64,000 bases of DNA from an uncultured Selenomonadales bacterium (GCA_946407015.1 CAMJML010000001.1:124001-188000); one strand, 5' to 3'; counted from the stretch's first letter, positions 7,961 through 18,671 are shown. Program-made: numbers and translations. The notes: a model not told the origin generated them from the letters alone.

Positions 7961-10363
7961 GTGTTTATCCAGAAACTTCAGTCCAGGCATGGTAAAAGTC
8001 TTGAAGAAGCCTCGACCAATGATCTTTATAGTGCCCTTGGCGAAGTGATTCGGGATACCATCAGTGCAAACTGGATTCAGACCAATAAGACGTATACGGA
8101 GAAGAGTGAAAAACAGGTTTATTATTTTTCCATGGAATTTCTGCTTGGACGCATTTTACACACCAATCTGATCAATACCGGCCTGTTGGAAGCCTGTCAG
8201 GCTGCGCTGGCCGAATTAGGCATTGACTTGGCCGAACTGGAGCAGCAGGAGCCGGATGCCGGTTTGGGCAATGGCGGATTAGGGCGGCTGGCCGCCTGTT
8301 TCCTGGATTCTATGGCGGCACTCGGTCTGCCCGGCCATGGGACCGGTATCCGTTACAAATATGGTTTGTTTGAGCAGCGGATTGTGGACAAGCAGCAGGT
8401 CGAACTGCCGGATAACTGGCTGAAAGACGGCTATATCTGGGAATACCGCAAGGCCGATAAGTCGGTTACCGTCAAGTTCGGCGGTCAGGTGCAGACCCGC
8501 CGGGAAGGGGACAGGCTGGTTTTTGATCATACCGGCTATGAAGCCGTTAAGGCCGTGCCTTACGATGTGCCCATTATTGGCTATGACAACAATACCGTCA
8601 ATACACTCAGGCTGTGGAATGCCGAACCCATCCAGGCTGAATTTGACTTAGCCTACTTCAACCGCGGCGAATACCTCAAAGCGGTGGAATACAAGCAATG
8701 GGTGGAACGGATCACCATGATTCTTTATCCGGATGACCACTATTACGAGGGGCGGTCGCTGCGCCTGAGACAGCAGTACTTTTTCGTATCAGCCGGAGTG
8801 CAAAGCATTATCCGGCGGTTCAAGAAAACCGGCCTGCCCATCCGGCAGCTGGCCAGCAAAGTGGCCATTCATATCAATGACACCCATCCGGCGGTTGCCA
8901 TCCCGGAACTCATGCGCATCCTGATGGATGATGAAGGGCTGGGCTGGGATGAAGCCTGGGAGATTACCACCCGGACCGTTTCTTACACCAACCACACCAT
9001 TTTGCCGGAAGCGCTGGAAAAGTGGCCGGAAGAGTTGTTCAAAGCCCAACTGCCCCGTATTTATATGATTGTGTCCGAAATTAACAAACGCTATTGTGAA
9101 GAGGTTTTGACCAAATACTGCTGCCGGCAGGAACAGATTCAGGATATTGCCATCATCGCCCAAGGGCAGGTCAATATGGCCCATTTGGCGGTCATTGGCA
9201 GTTACAGTGTCAATGGCGTGGCGGCCATTCATACCAATATTTTAAAACAGCACTTGCTGAAAAATTTCTACACTTACCATCCGCGCAAATTTAATAACAA
9301 AACCAACGGCATTACACACCGCCGCTGGCTGATCAAAGCCAATCCCCGATTGGCCCAGCTGGTCACCGACGCCATCGGCGAATGCTGGATCCATCATCCG
9401 GAGGATTTGAGCCATTTGCTGAAATATTGTGATGATGCCTCATTCCAGCAGCAGATTGCCGAGGTCAAGCAGCATAATAAGCGGAATTTGGCCCGGTATA
9501 TTCAAAGCAAGTATGCGATTAACGTAGATCCGGGAGCTATTTTTGATGTGCAGATCAAACGGATTCACGCATATAAACGGCAATTGCTCAATATATTTCA
9601 TATTATGGACTTGTATAACCGCCTTAGAAACAATCCGGATGATGATATGGTACCCCGGGTTTTTGTCTTTGCCGGTAAAGCCGCACCCGGCTATTATATC
9701 GCCAAGCAAACTATCCGTTTAATCAATACACTGGCTGAAGTCATCAATCACGATCCGGTCATTCGCGGGAAAATCAAAGTGGTATTTCTGGAGAACTACA
9801 GTGTATCACTGGGAGAGCTGGTTTTTCCGGCTGCCGATGTCAGTGAGCAGATTTCAACCGCCAGCAAGGAAGCTTCCGGAACCGGCAATATGAAATTTAT
9901 GATGAACGGCGCCCTGACCGTCGGGACGCTGGACGGTGCCAATGTGGAAATCAAAGAGGCGGTTGGTGACGAACATATCTTTATTTTCGGGCTGACGGCC
10001 GAAGCGGTCATGAACTACTACCGGAGCGGCGGCTATTCGGTATGGGACAGCTATAACCAGGATGAGCGCATTAAAACGGTGGTTAATCAGTTGATCAATG
10101 GAAGCCTGCAGGGGGAGCACGAAGCCTTCAGACCGCTCTATGATTCCCTGCTGTATAACAATGATGAATACTTTGTTTTAAAAGATTTCGCAGCCTATGC
10201 CGATACTCAGGCGAAGGTGGACAAGGCCTTTCGCAATCAGCCCCAGTGGCTGCACTCCAGTATTTACAATATCGCCCAATCAGGGATATTTTCCAGTGAC
10301 CGTACCATTAAGGAGTATGCGGAGGATATCTGGCAAGTACGTTCGGTTTTGATTCCCGGCTAA
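7961..10363 (+). CDS. glgP: Glycogen/alpha-glucan phosphorylase (copy 2)
   Basis: This is a second GT35 phosphorylase, closely similar to copy 1, with QEPDAGLGNGGLGRL, NDTHPAVAIPELMR, NKTNGITHRRW and the PLP Lys in ASGTGNMKF (about residue 645). The start is uncertain. GTG at 7961 has no ribosome site. Alignment with copy 1 shows homology about ten codons further upstream, where no ATG, GTG or TTG exists between the in-frame stop at 7910 and 7961. An AGGTG at 7919-7923 is spaced to start at the ATT codon at 7931, so a non-canonical start is possible. It begins the second glycogen module and is followed by glgB. Confidence 0.93.
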   Translation: MFIQKLQSRHGKSLEEASTNDLYSALGEVIRDTISANWIQTNKTYTEKSEKQVYYFSMEFLLGRILHTNLINTGLLEACQAALAELGIDLAELEQQEPDAGLGNGGLGRLAACFLDSMAALGLPGHGTGIRYKYGLFEQRIVDKQQVELPDNWLKDGYIWEYRKADKSVTVKFGGQVQTRREGDRLVFDHTGYEAVKAVPYDVPIIGYDNNTVNTLRLWNAEPIQAEFDLAYFNRGEYLKAVEYKQWVERITMILYPDDHYYEGRSLRLRQQYFFVSAGVQSIIRRFKKTGLPIRQLASKVAIHINDTHPAVAIPELMRILMDDEGLGWDEAWEITTRTVSYTNHTILPEALEKWPEELFKAQLPRIYMIVSEINKRYCEEVLTKYCCRQEQIQDIAIIAQGQVNMAHLAVIGSYSVNGVAAIHTNILKQHLLKNFYTYHPRKFNNKTNGITHRRWLIKANPRLAQLVTDAIGECWIHHPEDLSHLLKYCDDASFQQQIAEVKQHNKRNLARYIQSKYAINVDPGAIFDVQIKRIHAYKRQLLNIFHIMDLYNRLRNNPDDDMVPRVFVFAGKAAPGYYIAKQTIRLINTLAEVINHDPVIRGKIKVVFLENYSVSLGELVFPAADVSEQISTASKEASGTGNMKFMMNGALTVGTLDGANVEIKEAVGDEHIFIFGLTAEAVMNYYRSGGYSVWDSYNQDERIKTVVNQLINGSLQGEHEAFRPLYDSLLYNNDEYFVLKDFAAYADTQAKVDKAFRNQPQWLHSSIYNIAQSGIFSSDRTIKEYAEDIWQVRSVLIPG

Positions 10364-10408
10364 CGGCATCCGCCGGTTAGTACAACAACCATTCTGGAGG
10401 TCGACAAT

Positions 10409-12436
10409 GTGAGGATTTCACCGCTTAGCGAGCAGGATCTGTACTTGTTCCATGAGGGCACCCACTACCGCAGCTATCAGATGCTCGGGGCTCATGTCCT
10501 TGAGCAAGACGGCCAGACGGGAGTACGCTTTGCCGTATGGGCCCCGTCGGCGCAAGCCGTGAGAGTGGTAGGCGATTTCAATGACTGGCAGGGAGCCGGT
10601 CATGCTCTCAAACGTCTGGAGGGTTCGGGAATCTGGAGCCTCTTTATTGCCGGGCTGGCCGAGGGGACAATTTATAAATATGAAATGATTACAGCAGCCG
10701 GTGAACGGCTCTTAAAAGCCGATCCTTATGCGTTTGCCGCCGAGGTACGGCCTCAGACCGCATCCAAGGTAGCCAAGCTGGACGGCTATTGCTGGCAGGA
10801 CGGCGACTGGCAGGACTTGCAGCAAAAGCCCATTTATGAACGGCCGATGCTGATTTATGAAGTGCATCTTGGTTCCTGGCGGTTTAATGTGGACGGACAG
10901 CCTCTCACCTACCGGGAACTGGCCGACCAATTAGTTGACTATGTGGTCGAATTGGGCTACACGCATATCGAACTGCTGCCCATTGCCGAGCATCCTTTTG
11001 ACGGTTCGTGGGGGTATCAGGCTACCGGCTTCTATGCGGTAACCAGCCGTTATGGCAGCCCGCAGGATTTTATGGCTTTGGTGGACCGGTGCCATCAGCG
11101 AGGCATTGGCGTGATCCTGGACTGGGTACCCGGTCATTTTTGCAAAGATGAGCATGGCTTAAGACTGTTTGACGGCAGTCCGTTGTTTGAATCACCGGAC
11201 AGCACTGTGGCCGAGAATGTCGAGTGGGGCACGACCAACTTTGATTATGGCCGGACCGAGGTCATGAGCTTTTTGATCTCAAACGCCATGTTCTGGTTTG
11301 ATGTTTACCATATTGACGGCCTGCGGGTGGATGCCGTGGCCAACATGCTGTATTTGGATTATGGCCGCAAAGAAGGCCAATGGAAGCCGAACCAGTATGG
11401 CGGCAATGGCAATCTAGCGGCGATGCATTTTATCCGTAAGCTTAATGAGGCTGTGTTTGAAAGTTATCCGGCGGCTTTGATGATTGCCGAGGAATCAACA
11501 TCCTGGCCGATGATTTCAAAACCGATTTATATGGGGGGGATGGGATTTAATTTCAAGTGGAATATGGGCTGGATGAATGATATGCTGCGGTATATGGCAC
11601 TTGATCCGATTCACCGCAAATGGCATCACAATCTGGTGACTTTTTCCTTTATGTATGCGTTCTCGGAAAACTTTGTCCTGCCTTTATCCCATGACGAAGT
11701 GGTACATGGGAAACGGTCGCTGATCGAGAAAATGCCGGGGGATTATTGGCAGAAATTCGCTAATTTACGGGCCTTTTACGGCTATTGGCTGGCTCATCCT
11801 GGCAAGAAACTGCTGTTTATGGGCGGAGAGTTTGGCCAGTTTATTGAGTGGAAGTACTACGACAGCCTGGACTGGCACCTGCTGGAGTACCCAATGCATC
11901 AAAAGCTGCAGGAGTATACCAGGGCGCTGAATGGGTTTTACCGGCAGCAGCCGGCCCTGTGGGAGATTGATTGCGACTGGCAGGGTTTTAGCTGGATTGA
12001 CTGCCAGGATTATAACCAAAGTATCCTTACTTTTATGCGTAAAGGCCGTACGGCTCAGGATCATCTGATTGTTGTCTGCAATTTTACGCCTCAGGTTCAT
12101 CAGGACTACCGGATTGGTGTACCCGAACGCTGCTCCTATGAGGAAGTCTTTAACAGCGACTGGGGCGAATTTGGCGGTTCAGGGCAGTTCAACGGCGGCC
12201 AGTTAGCCCCTGAAGAGGACGGCTGGCACAATCAGCCCTACTCCCTGTCGCTGACCCTGCCGCCGCTGGCAACCATCTATCTAAAACCAGTCCGGCCGCC
12301 TGAAGAAGCAGCGGCTACCGATCAAGAATCAGCAGCACCACAAAGCAACAGGCATGCCATTACTAACGAAAAAGGTGATACCAATGCGAAAAAAAGAGTG
12401 CGTAGCCATGCTGCTGGCCGGAGGCCAAGGCAGTAG
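10409..12436 (+). CDS. glgB: 1,4-alpha-glucan branching enzyme
   Basis: The branching enzyme cuts alpha-1,4 chains and reattaches them by alpha-1,6 links. GTG at 10409 follows TGGAGGTCGAC. The 675-residue product has a CBM48 domain (about residues 25-115, [20 protein letters not shown]) and a GH13 barrel. The nucleophile Asp is in [10 protein letters not shown] (about 308), the acid Glu in LMIAEEST, and SHDEVVHGK follows. A C-terminal beta domain completes it. The last 18 or so codons run into the next gene in another frame, giving a 53-bp overlap with glgC copy 2; this basic tail has no counterpart in typical GlgB. It is the only glgB in the window and so serves both synthesis modules. Confidence 0.95.
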   Translation: MRISPLSEQDLYLFHEGTHYRSYQMLGAHVLEQDGQTGVRFAVWAPSAQAVRVVGDFNDWQGAGHALKRLEGSGIWSLFIAGLAEGTIYKYEMITAAGERLLKADPYAFAAEVRPQTASKVAKLDGYCWQDGDWQDLQQKPIYERPMLIYEVHLGSWRFNVDGQPLTYRELADQLVDYVVELGYTHIELLPIAEHPFDGSWGYQATGFYAVTSRYGSPQDFMALVDRCHQRGIGVILDWVPGHFCKDEHGLRLFDGSPLFESPDSTVAENVEWGTTNFDYGRTEVMSFLISNAMFWFDVYHIDGLRVDAVANMLYLDYGRKEGQWKPNQYGGNGNLAAMHFIRKLNEAVFESYPAALMIAEESTSWPMISKPIYMGGMGFNFKWNMGWMNDMLRYMALDPIHRKWHHNLVTFSFMYAFSENFVLPLSHDEVVHGKRSLIEKMPGDYWQKFANLRAFYGYWLAHPGKKLLFMGGEFGQFIEWKYYDSLDWHLLEYPMHQKLQEYTRALNGFYRQQPALWEIDCDWQGFSWIDCQDYNQSILTFMRKGRTAQDHLIVVCNFTPQVHQDYRIGVPERCSYEEVFNSDWGEFGGSGQFNGGQLAPEEDGWHNQPYSLSLTLPPLATIYLKPVRPPEEAAATDQESAAPQSNRHAITNEKGDTNAKKRVRSHAAGRRPRQ

Positions 12437-13562
12437 GCTGGGACCGTTAACCAAAGACCTGGCCAAGCCGGCCGTGCCGTTTGGCGGCAAGTACCGGATT
12501 ATCGACTTTGCCCTGAGCAATTGCCACAACTCGGACATTGACACCGTTGGGGTGTTGACGCAGTATAAGCCGCTGGCCTTGAACAGCTATATCGGGATTG
12601 GCAGCGCCTGGGATCTGGACCGGAATGACGGCGGGGTGTATGTGCTGCCGCCCTATGTGCGGGAGCAGGGCGGCGAATGGTATAAGGGCACTGCGGATGC
12701 GATCTTTCAAAATATCAATTTCATCGACCTCTTTGATCCGGAATATGTCCTGGTATTGTCCGGTGATCATATCTATAAAATGGATTATTCGGTCATGCTG
12801 GACTATCATCGCGAAACTCAGGCCGATGCGACCATTGCCGTTATTGCCGTTCCCTGGGAGGAAGCCAGCCGCTTTGGCATCATGAACACCGATCCGGCGA
12901 ATCAGATTATCGAATTTGCCGAAAAACCCAAGCAGCCGAAAAGCAATTTGGCCTCCATGGGCATTTACATCTTTAACTGGCCGGTGCTCAAACAATATTT
13001 GACGGCCGACGGCTATGACCAGCAATCCAGCCATGATTTTGGCAAGGACATCATTCCGAAGATGCTGGGTGAAGGTCAAAAACTCATGGCTTATCCGTTC
13101 AGCGGTTATTGGAAAGATGTCGGGACCATTGACAGCTTCTGGGAAGCCAATATGGACCTCTTAACCGATCCGCCGCAGTTTGATCTTTTTGATCCCAAGT
13201 GGCGCATTTATTCGGTGAACCCGGTCCAGCCGCCTCATTATCTGGCGCCAACCGGCAAAGTCAAAAGCTCCATTATTAGTGAGGGCTGCCGGATATTTGG
13301 GGAAGTTGAGCATTCTGTGGTGTTTCCGGGCGTATACATAGGAGCAGGGACAAAAGTTACGCATTCCGTGATTATGCCTGATGTTAAAATTGAAAATAAT
13401 GTTGTTATCGATAAAGCTATTATCGGCCGTAATGCTTTCATTACCGCCGGCAGCCAGGTGGCCTGCCGCCCTGCCGGCGAGCATCAGGAAATTGCCGTGG
13501 TTGCACAAGAACAGGTTGTGCTGCCTGAACCTTCGGCCGAATTAGGCGGGAAGGGGATGTAG
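12384..13562 (+). CDS. glgC: Glucose-1-phosphate adenylyltransferase catalytic subunit (copy 2)
   Basis: This is a second GlgC of 392 residues, with the nucleotide loop [40 protein letters not shown] and [20 protein letters not shown]. The start ATG at 12384 was chosen by homology with copy 1 (MRKKEC versus MRKTEC) and an AAAGGTGA site upstream; an ATG ten codons earlier has no such site. It lies inside the 3' end of glgB, so translational coupling is likely. The two copies differ throughout their length, so they are old paralogues rather than a recent or artefactual duplication. Confidence 0.94.
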   Translation: MRKKECVAMLLAGGQGSRLGPLTKDLAKPAVPFGGKYRIIDFALSNCHNSDIDTVGVLTQYKPLALNSYIGIGSAWDLDRNDGGVYVLPPYVREQGGEWYKGTADAIFQNINFIDLFDPEYVLVLSGDHIYKMDYSVMLDYHRETQADATIAVIAVPWEEASRFGIMNTDPANQIIEFAEKPKQPKSNLASMGIYIFNWPVLKQYLTADGYDQQSSHDFGKDIIPKMLGEGQKLMAYPFSGYWKDVGTIDSFWEANMDLLTDPPQFDLFDPKWRIYSVNPVQPPHYLAPTGKVKSSIISEGCRIFGEVEHSVVFPGVYIGAGTKVTHSVIMPDVKIENNVVIDKAIIGRNAFITAGSQVACRPAGEHQEIAVVAQEQVVLPEPSAELGGKGM

Positions 13563-13564
13563 GC

Positions 13565-14677
13565 ATGGATGCTATCGGGATTATCAACTTATATAGTGAA
13601 CAGGAAAACCTAGCCGAATTGACGCAGAACCGGCCGCTGGCCGCTGTGCCGTTTGCCGGCCGCTACCGGCTGATCGATTTCCCTCTTTCCAATATGGTGA
13701 ATGCCGGCATCGGCAATGTCGGCATTATGGTTCATCATAAATACCGTTCGCTCATGGACCACTTACGGTCAGGGAAGGAATGGGACTTGGCCCGGAAACG
13801 GGAAGGATTAACGATTTTGCCGCCTGCCTATGCCAGTCAGCCTGGCGGCAAGCCGTTCGGTGATATTGAAAACTTCCACGCCAACCTCGACTATATTCTG
13901 CGCAGCAACCATAAATATGTCATTCTGGGGGGAGCGAGAATGGTCTGCAATATTGACTTAGCGACAGCCCTCAATGTGCATAAACTGCGCCAGGCCGATA
14001 TTACCGCCATTTACAGCGAACAGGAAGAGTACCAGGATGGGACGCTGCGCACCCTGCTGGCTGTGGATGCCGACAACCGGGTGACCGACATCCAGATTAA
14101 CCGCGGGTTTTGTCCGGGCCAGAAACTGGCTACCGATATGTATATCATGGGCCGCGAACTGCTCATTGATTTGATTGACAACTGCGCGGCCCGCGGCGAA
14201 ACGGATTTTGTCAAACACTGTTTAATCAAAAACCTGCACCGCTTTAAGATTTATGGCCATCCTCATAAAGGCTATCTGGCCCACATCGGTTCAACGCTTA
14301 GTTATTTCAAGCACAGCATGGACTTACTCCAGCCCGATGTCTGGCAGGAGCTCTTCTTTAATCCCGGCCGGATTTATACCAAAGTCAAGGATGAGCCGCC
14401 GGCCAAATACCAATCCGGGGCCAATGTGATCAATTCGTTGGTGGCCAATGGCTGTGATATCGATGGTACCGTCGAAAACAGCATTCTGTTCCGGGGCGTC
14501 AAAGTGGCAAAAGGCGCTGTGGTTAAAGACTGTATTGTGATGCAGAAAGGGCAGATCGACGCAGGCGTGGAGCTGCAAAATGTGATCTGCGACAAAGATG
14601 TTCATGTACTGGCCGGGCGCAGTTTGCGCGGCGAGCCCAGTTATCCCATTATTATTAAGAAAGGCATGGTGATCTAA
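13565..14677 (+). CDS. glgD: GlgD subunit of ADP-glucose pyrophosphorylase (copy 2)
   Basis: This 370-residue GlgD is paralogous to copy 1 (NRPLAAVPFAGRYRLIDF, LRSGKEWDLARKREG, NSILFRGVKVAKGAVVKDCI). It again lacks the catalytic-type N-terminal nucleotide loop of GlgC. ATG is two bases after the glgC stop, with GGGAAGGGGATG upstream. The strict glgC-glgD-glgA order and spacing matches the first module. It presumably pairs with GlgC copy 2, although mixed heteromers between the two sets cannot be excluded. Confidence 0.92.
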   Translation: MDAIGIINLYSEQENLAELTQNRPLAAVPFAGRYRLIDFPLSNMVNAGIGNVGIMVHHKYRSLMDHLRSGKEWDLARKREGLTILPPAYASQPGGKPFGDIENFHANLDYILRSNHKYVILGGARMVCNIDLATALNVHKLRQADITAIYSEQEEYQDGTLRTLLAVDADNRVTDIQINRGFCPGQKLATDMYIMGRELLIDLIDNCAARGETDFVKHCLIKNLHRFKIYGHPHKGYLAHIGSTLSYFKHSMDLLQPDVWQELFFNPGRIYTKVKDEPPAKYQSGANVINSLVANGCDIDGTVENSILFRGVKVAKGAVVKDCIVMQKGQIDAGVELQNVICDKDVHVLAGRSLRGEPSYPIIIKKGMVI

Positions 14678-14678
14678 G

Positions 14679-16124
14679 ATGGTAAAGGTACTGTTTGTAG
14701 CCGCCGAGGCTGTTCCCTTTGTCAAAACAGGGGGTTTGGCTGATGTTGCCGGTTCACTGCCCAAACAACTAAGAGCTCAAGGTGCTGATTTGCGGGTTAT
14801 CATCCCCAAATACAGCAGCATAGCGCCGCAGTATAAAGAGCAGATGACACTCAAGCACAAAGCTACTGTAGCAGTGGGCTGGAGACAGCAGTACTGTGGC
14901 GTTGAGCAGCTGGATTATGAAGGCGTTCCTTTCTATTTTATCGACAATGAGGATTATTTCAAACGGCCGGAACTCTATGGCTACTATGACGATGCCGAAC
15001 GCTTTGCTTTCTTTTGCCGGGCTGTTCTGGAGGTTTTGCCGCAGCTTGATTTTATTCCCGATGTGATTCACTGCAATGACTGGCATACCGGTATGGTCAG
15101 TGTATTCTTGCAGGCCCATTACCGCCATCTTCCCCAATATCAGCATATCCGGACCGTCTATACCATTCACAACCTGCGCTATCAGGGCGTTTTCCCCAAG
15201 GAAATTCTGCCGGATTTATTAAGCCTTGGCTGGGAATACTTTAATATCAACGCATTGGAGTTTTATAACCAGGTCAGCTTTATGAAAGGCGGGCTGGCGT
15301 TCTCAGACATCATTACCACAGTCAGCCGTACCTATGCGGAGGAAATTCAACATGAATTCTATGGGGAAAAGCTGGAAGGCTTGCTGAGAAAACGGCGGGA
15401 GGATATTGTCGGCATTGTCAACGGCATTGATTACGATGTGTACAATCCGGCCCAGGACGGGCTGATCGCCGTTCCGTATGATGCCTGCTCCATCGATCTC
15501 AAATGCGAAAATAAAGTTAAGCTGCAGGAGAAGCTGGGCCTGCCTGTCCGCAGGGGCACGCCGCTGCTGGCCATTGTGTCGCGGCTGGTCGCTCCAAAGG
15601 GACTGGATTTGATTGCCCATATCTTAGATGAGCTGGTAACCGGGGAGGATATTCAACTGGTTGTCCTGGGCACAGGCGAAAGCCAGTATGAAGCGCTGTT
15701 TCAGCAGGCGGCCTGGAAATATCCTCAGAAGGTTTCGGCCAATCTCTATTTTAACGAGGAACTGGCCCATCAAATCTATGCGGCTGCAGACCTGTTTCTG
15801 ATGCCGTCTCAATATGAGCCTTGCGGTATCGGCCAGCTCATTGCCTTGCGCTATGGAACGCTGCCGGTTGTCCGGGAAACGGGCGGCCTGAAAGATACCG
15901 TTCAGCCCTACAACAAATACACCGGTTTGGGTAACGGCTTCTCGTTTGCCAATTATAATGCCCATGAATTGTTGTTTACCATTAAGAAGGCGCTGGGGCT
16001 TTATGGGGATAAACCGGTTTGGTCCAAGATTGTCCATAATGCCATGCAGGCCGATTACAGCTGGCGGCAGTCGGCGCAGCAATATCACTCGATTTATAAC
16101 AGGTTGCACACCAACGGAGGTTAG
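14679..16124 (+). CDS. glgA: Glycogen synthase (copy 2)
   Basis: This 481-residue GT5 synthase has KTGGLADV near the N-terminus, YTIHNLRYQG, MPSQYEPCGIGQL with the catalytic Glu, and RETGGLKDTV. ATG begins one base after glgD and the stop overlaps the proposed GTG of the next gene by one base. Sequence differences from copy 1 are spread evenly, including around the C-terminal loop (GIGQLIALRYG versus GLSQLNAMRYG). That leaves room for different chain-length or regulatory behaviour. Confidence 0.95.
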   Translation: MVKVLFVAAEAVPFVKTGGLADVAGSLPKQLRAQGADLRVIIPKYSSIAPQYKEQMTLKHKATVAVGWRQQYCGVEQLDYEGVPFYFIDNEDYFKRPELYGYYDDAERFAFFCRAVLEVLPQLDFIPDVIHCNDWHTGMVSVFLQAHYRHLPQYQHIRTVYTIHNLRYQGVFPKEILPDLLSLGWEYFNINALEFYNQVSFMKGGLAFSDIITTVSRTYAEEIQHEFYGEKLEGLLRKRREDIVGIVNGIDYDVYNPAQDGLIAVPYDACSIDLKCENKVKLQEKLGLPVRRGTPLLAIVSRLVAPKGLDLIAHILDELVTGEDIQLVVLGTGESQYEALFQQAAWKYPQKVSANLYFNEELAHQIYAAADLFLMPSQYEPCGIGQLIALRYGTLPVVRETGGLKDTVQPYNKYTGLGNGFSFANYNAHELLFTIKKALGLYGDKPVWSKIVHNAMQADYSWRQSAQQYHSIYNRLHTNGG

Positions 16125-18625
16125 TGGTTTTGGAAATAGGAAAAAGGCAACTCCAGGTCGGTTCAGCTGTTTCAGAGCCTATGGTTTTGGGCAGCGAACC
16201 TTACACCCGTATTGAACAATTCCAGGCTTGCTTTTTAGACCGGCTGACCGCCCTGCATGGCATTGGCTTAGCAGAAGCCACTCCATGGCAGCAATATACG
16301 GCGTTGGCGGCCGTTGTCCGGGAGCGGATTGGACAGGACTGGGTGCAAACCAGGCAGCAAGTCCGGCAGCAAGGCAGCAAACAAGTCTACTATTTGTCTA
16401 TTGAGTTTTTGCTGGGCCGGCTGCTGGGAGCGAATTTGCTCAATCTTGGCTTGTACACGATTGCCGATACGGCTTTACGCGAGCTGGGGATTTGCTTGGC
16501 CGAACTGGAGCAGCAGGAGCCGGATGCCGGTCTGGGCAATGGCGGCCTGGGCCGGCTGGCAGCCTGCTACCTGGACTCAATGGCTTCGGCACGGCTGGCC
16601 GGGCAGGGCTGCGGTTTGCGCTACCGTTACGGTCTGTTTGAACAGCATTGGCATGACCGGGCTCAGGTGGAATGCCCTGACCATTGGCTGCAAAACGGCT
16701 ATGTCTGGGAGTACCAGCGGCCGGAGCAGGCTGTCGAAGTCTGCTTTGGCCGCGGTTTGCAAGCTGAGAGGGTGCGGGCCGTACCCTATGATATTCCGGT
16801 TATCGGTTTTGAGAATCAGGTGGTCAATACGCTGCGGCTGTGGAGTGCGGAGGCTGTGCCGGCCTATCCAACGGGGCGGCTTGATTACGACGGGGCCCTT
16901 TGGGCCGGTAAACAGGCAGCCGCTATTACCGATCAGCTTTATCCGGACGACAGTTCCGAGCAAGGCAAAAGGCTCCGGCTCAAGCAGCAGTATTTGCTGG
17001 TGGCCGCCAGCCTGGCGTCCATTGTGCGGGAATATCAGGCCGGCGGCCGGCCGCTGACCGATTTATCGGATTATGTGGCCATCCATATCAATGATACTCA
17101 TCCGGCGTTGGCCGTACCGGAACTCATGCGCCTGTTAACCGACCAGGAAGGCTTGGATTGGGAAACTGCCTGGCAGGTTACCGTCCACACCATTTCCTAT
17201 ACCAATCACACGGTCTTGCCCGAAGCGCTGGAACGCTGGCCGGCAGAGCTATTTAAAGACCTGCTGCCCCGGATGTATGAGCTGGTGTATGAAATCAATG
17301 AGCGGTTTTGCCAAGACCTGTGGAACCGCTTTCCGGGCGAATGGGATAAGATCGGCCGGATGGCCGTAATAGCCGACGGGGCGGTTCATATGGCTCATTT
17401 GGCCATTGCCGGCAGCCATAGTGTCAATGGGGTGGCCAAGCTGCACACCGAAATCTTAAAAACTCAGGCCATGAAAGATTTTGCTGATTTTTATCCCGGA
17501 AAATTCAACAATAAGACCAATGGGGTTACTCACCGGCGTTGGCTGATGAAGGCCAATCCCGGTCTTAGCCGGCTCATTACACAGACCATTGGCCCGGATT
17601 GGCAGCTGCAGCCCGACCGGCTGGCTGATTTGGCGGCTTACGCCCGGGATGGTGCCTTCCAGCACGAACTGGCTCAGGTCAAACGGGTTAATAAAGCGGT
17701 ATTAGCCCGTTACATTCATGATCATTATGGTCTGACTGTGTCACTTGATTCGATTTTTGACGTACAGATCAAGCGGATTCATGCGTACAAGCGCCAATTG
17801 CTGAATGCGCTGCATATCCTGTTTTTATATAACCGGCTGAAAGCACAGCCTGATTTGAACATTGCGCCCCGGACATTTATTTTCGGCGGCAAGGCCGCGG
17901 CCAGCTATGCCGAAGCCAAGAAAACCATTCAGTTAATCAATACCTTAGCAGCCGTCATCAACCAGGACCGGACGGTGCGGGATCAGCTGAAAGTCGTTTA
18001 TCTGGAGAATTACCAGGTTTCCCTGGCTGAGCTGATTATTCCGGCTGCTGATGTGAGTGAACAAATTTCGACGGCCGGCAAGGAAGCTTCGGGAACCGGA
18101 AACATGAAGCTGATGATGAACGGAGCGGTGACCATCGGAACGCTGGACGGAGCTAATGTTGAAATTCAGGAAGCGGTCGGCGAAGATAATCTGTTTATTT
18201 TTGGTCTTACGGCCGGCCAGGTGGCTGATTATCTGCAGTATGGCGGCTATTCTTCCCGGGAGCTGTACCGGCAGGATGAGCGGATCGGGATGGTGGCGGA
18301 CCAGCTGATCAACGGCTTTTTCCCCGTGGATCGGGATGAATTTGCCTTGCTTTATCAGACCCTGCTGGCAGGCAATGATCCCTTTTTTGTGTTAAAAGAT
18401 TTTGCCGCTTACACGGATGCGCAGGAGCGGCTGCAGCACCGCTTCCAGGATACTCCTGGCTGGCTCCGGATGGCGGCTTTGAATATCGCCCATGCGGGAC
18501 GGTTTGCGATTGACCGGACCTTTGCCGAATATGCCCGCGATATTTGGTCGGTGGAGGCTAGCGGTCCGCAGCAGGGGCAGAGTCCTGGTGCTAGCGGGAA
18601 CAAAACCAACATATTCATGCAATAG
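16124..18625 (+). CDS. glgP: Glycogen/alpha-glucan phosphorylase (copy 3, divergent)
   Basis: This third GT35 phosphorylase, of 833 residues, is more divergent than copies 1 and 2. It keeps QEPDAGLGNGGLGRL, NDTHPALAVPELMR, NKTNGVTHRRW and the PLP Lys in ASGTGNMKL (about 662). It carries an extra N-terminal stretch of about 25 residues. GTG at 16124 is only 3 nt from GGAGG; TTG at 16130 has better spacing (9 nt) and may be the true start. The C-terminus has a short Gly/Ser/Gln tail absent from the others. It is coupled to glgA and followed by the GH13-GH77 fusion. Whether it prefers another glucan, such as maltodextrin, cannot be told from sequence alone. Confidence 0.93.
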   Translation: MVLEIGKRQLQVGSAVSEPMVLGSEPYTRIEQFQACFLDRLTALHGIGLAEATPWQQYTALAAVVRERIGQDWVQTRQQVRQQGSKQVYYLSIEFLLGRLLGANLLNLGLYTIADTALRELGICLAELEQQEPDAGLGNGGLGRLAACYLDSMASARLAGQGCGLRYRYGLFEQHWHDRAQVECPDHWLQNGYVWEYQRPEQAVEVCFGRGLQAERVRAVPYDIPVIGFENQVVNTLRLWSAEAVPAYPTGRLDYDGALWAGKQAAAITDQLYPDDSSEQGKRLRLKQQYLLVAASLASIVREYQAGGRPLTDLSDYVAIHINDTHPALAVPELMRLLTDQEGLDWETAWQVTVHTISYTNHTVLPEALERWPAELFKDLLPRMYELVYEINERFCQDLWNRFPGEWDKIGRMAVIADGAVHMAHLAIAGSHSVNGVAKLHTEILKTQAMKDFADFYPGKFNNKTNGVTHRRWLMKANPGLSRLITQTIGPDWQLQPDRLADLAAYARDGAFQHELAQVKRVNKAVLARYIHDHYGLTVSLDSIFDVQIKRIHAYKRQLLNALHILFLYNRLKAQPDLNIAPRTFIFGGKAAASYAEAKKTIQLINTLAAVINQDRTVRDQLKVVYLENYQVSLAELIIPAADVSEQISTAGKEASGTGNMKLMMNGAVTIGTLDGANVEIQEAVGEDNLFIFGLTAGQVADYLQYGGYSSRELYRQDERIGMVADQLINGFFPVDRDEFALLYQTLLAGNDPFFVLKDFAAYTDAQERLQHRFQDTPGWLRMAALNIAHAGRFAIDRTFAEYARDIWSVEASGPQQGQSPGASGNKTNIFMQ

Positions 18626-18671
18626 TGGAGAAAAGTTTGGTGAGAAATGCCGGGAGGGAGAGGGTGCTTAG

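Noticed and set aside
1004-16124. Duplicate glycogen genes as an assembly artefact
   Set aside because: The copies differ at many positions throughout and sit in different gene orders, so they are genuine paralogues.
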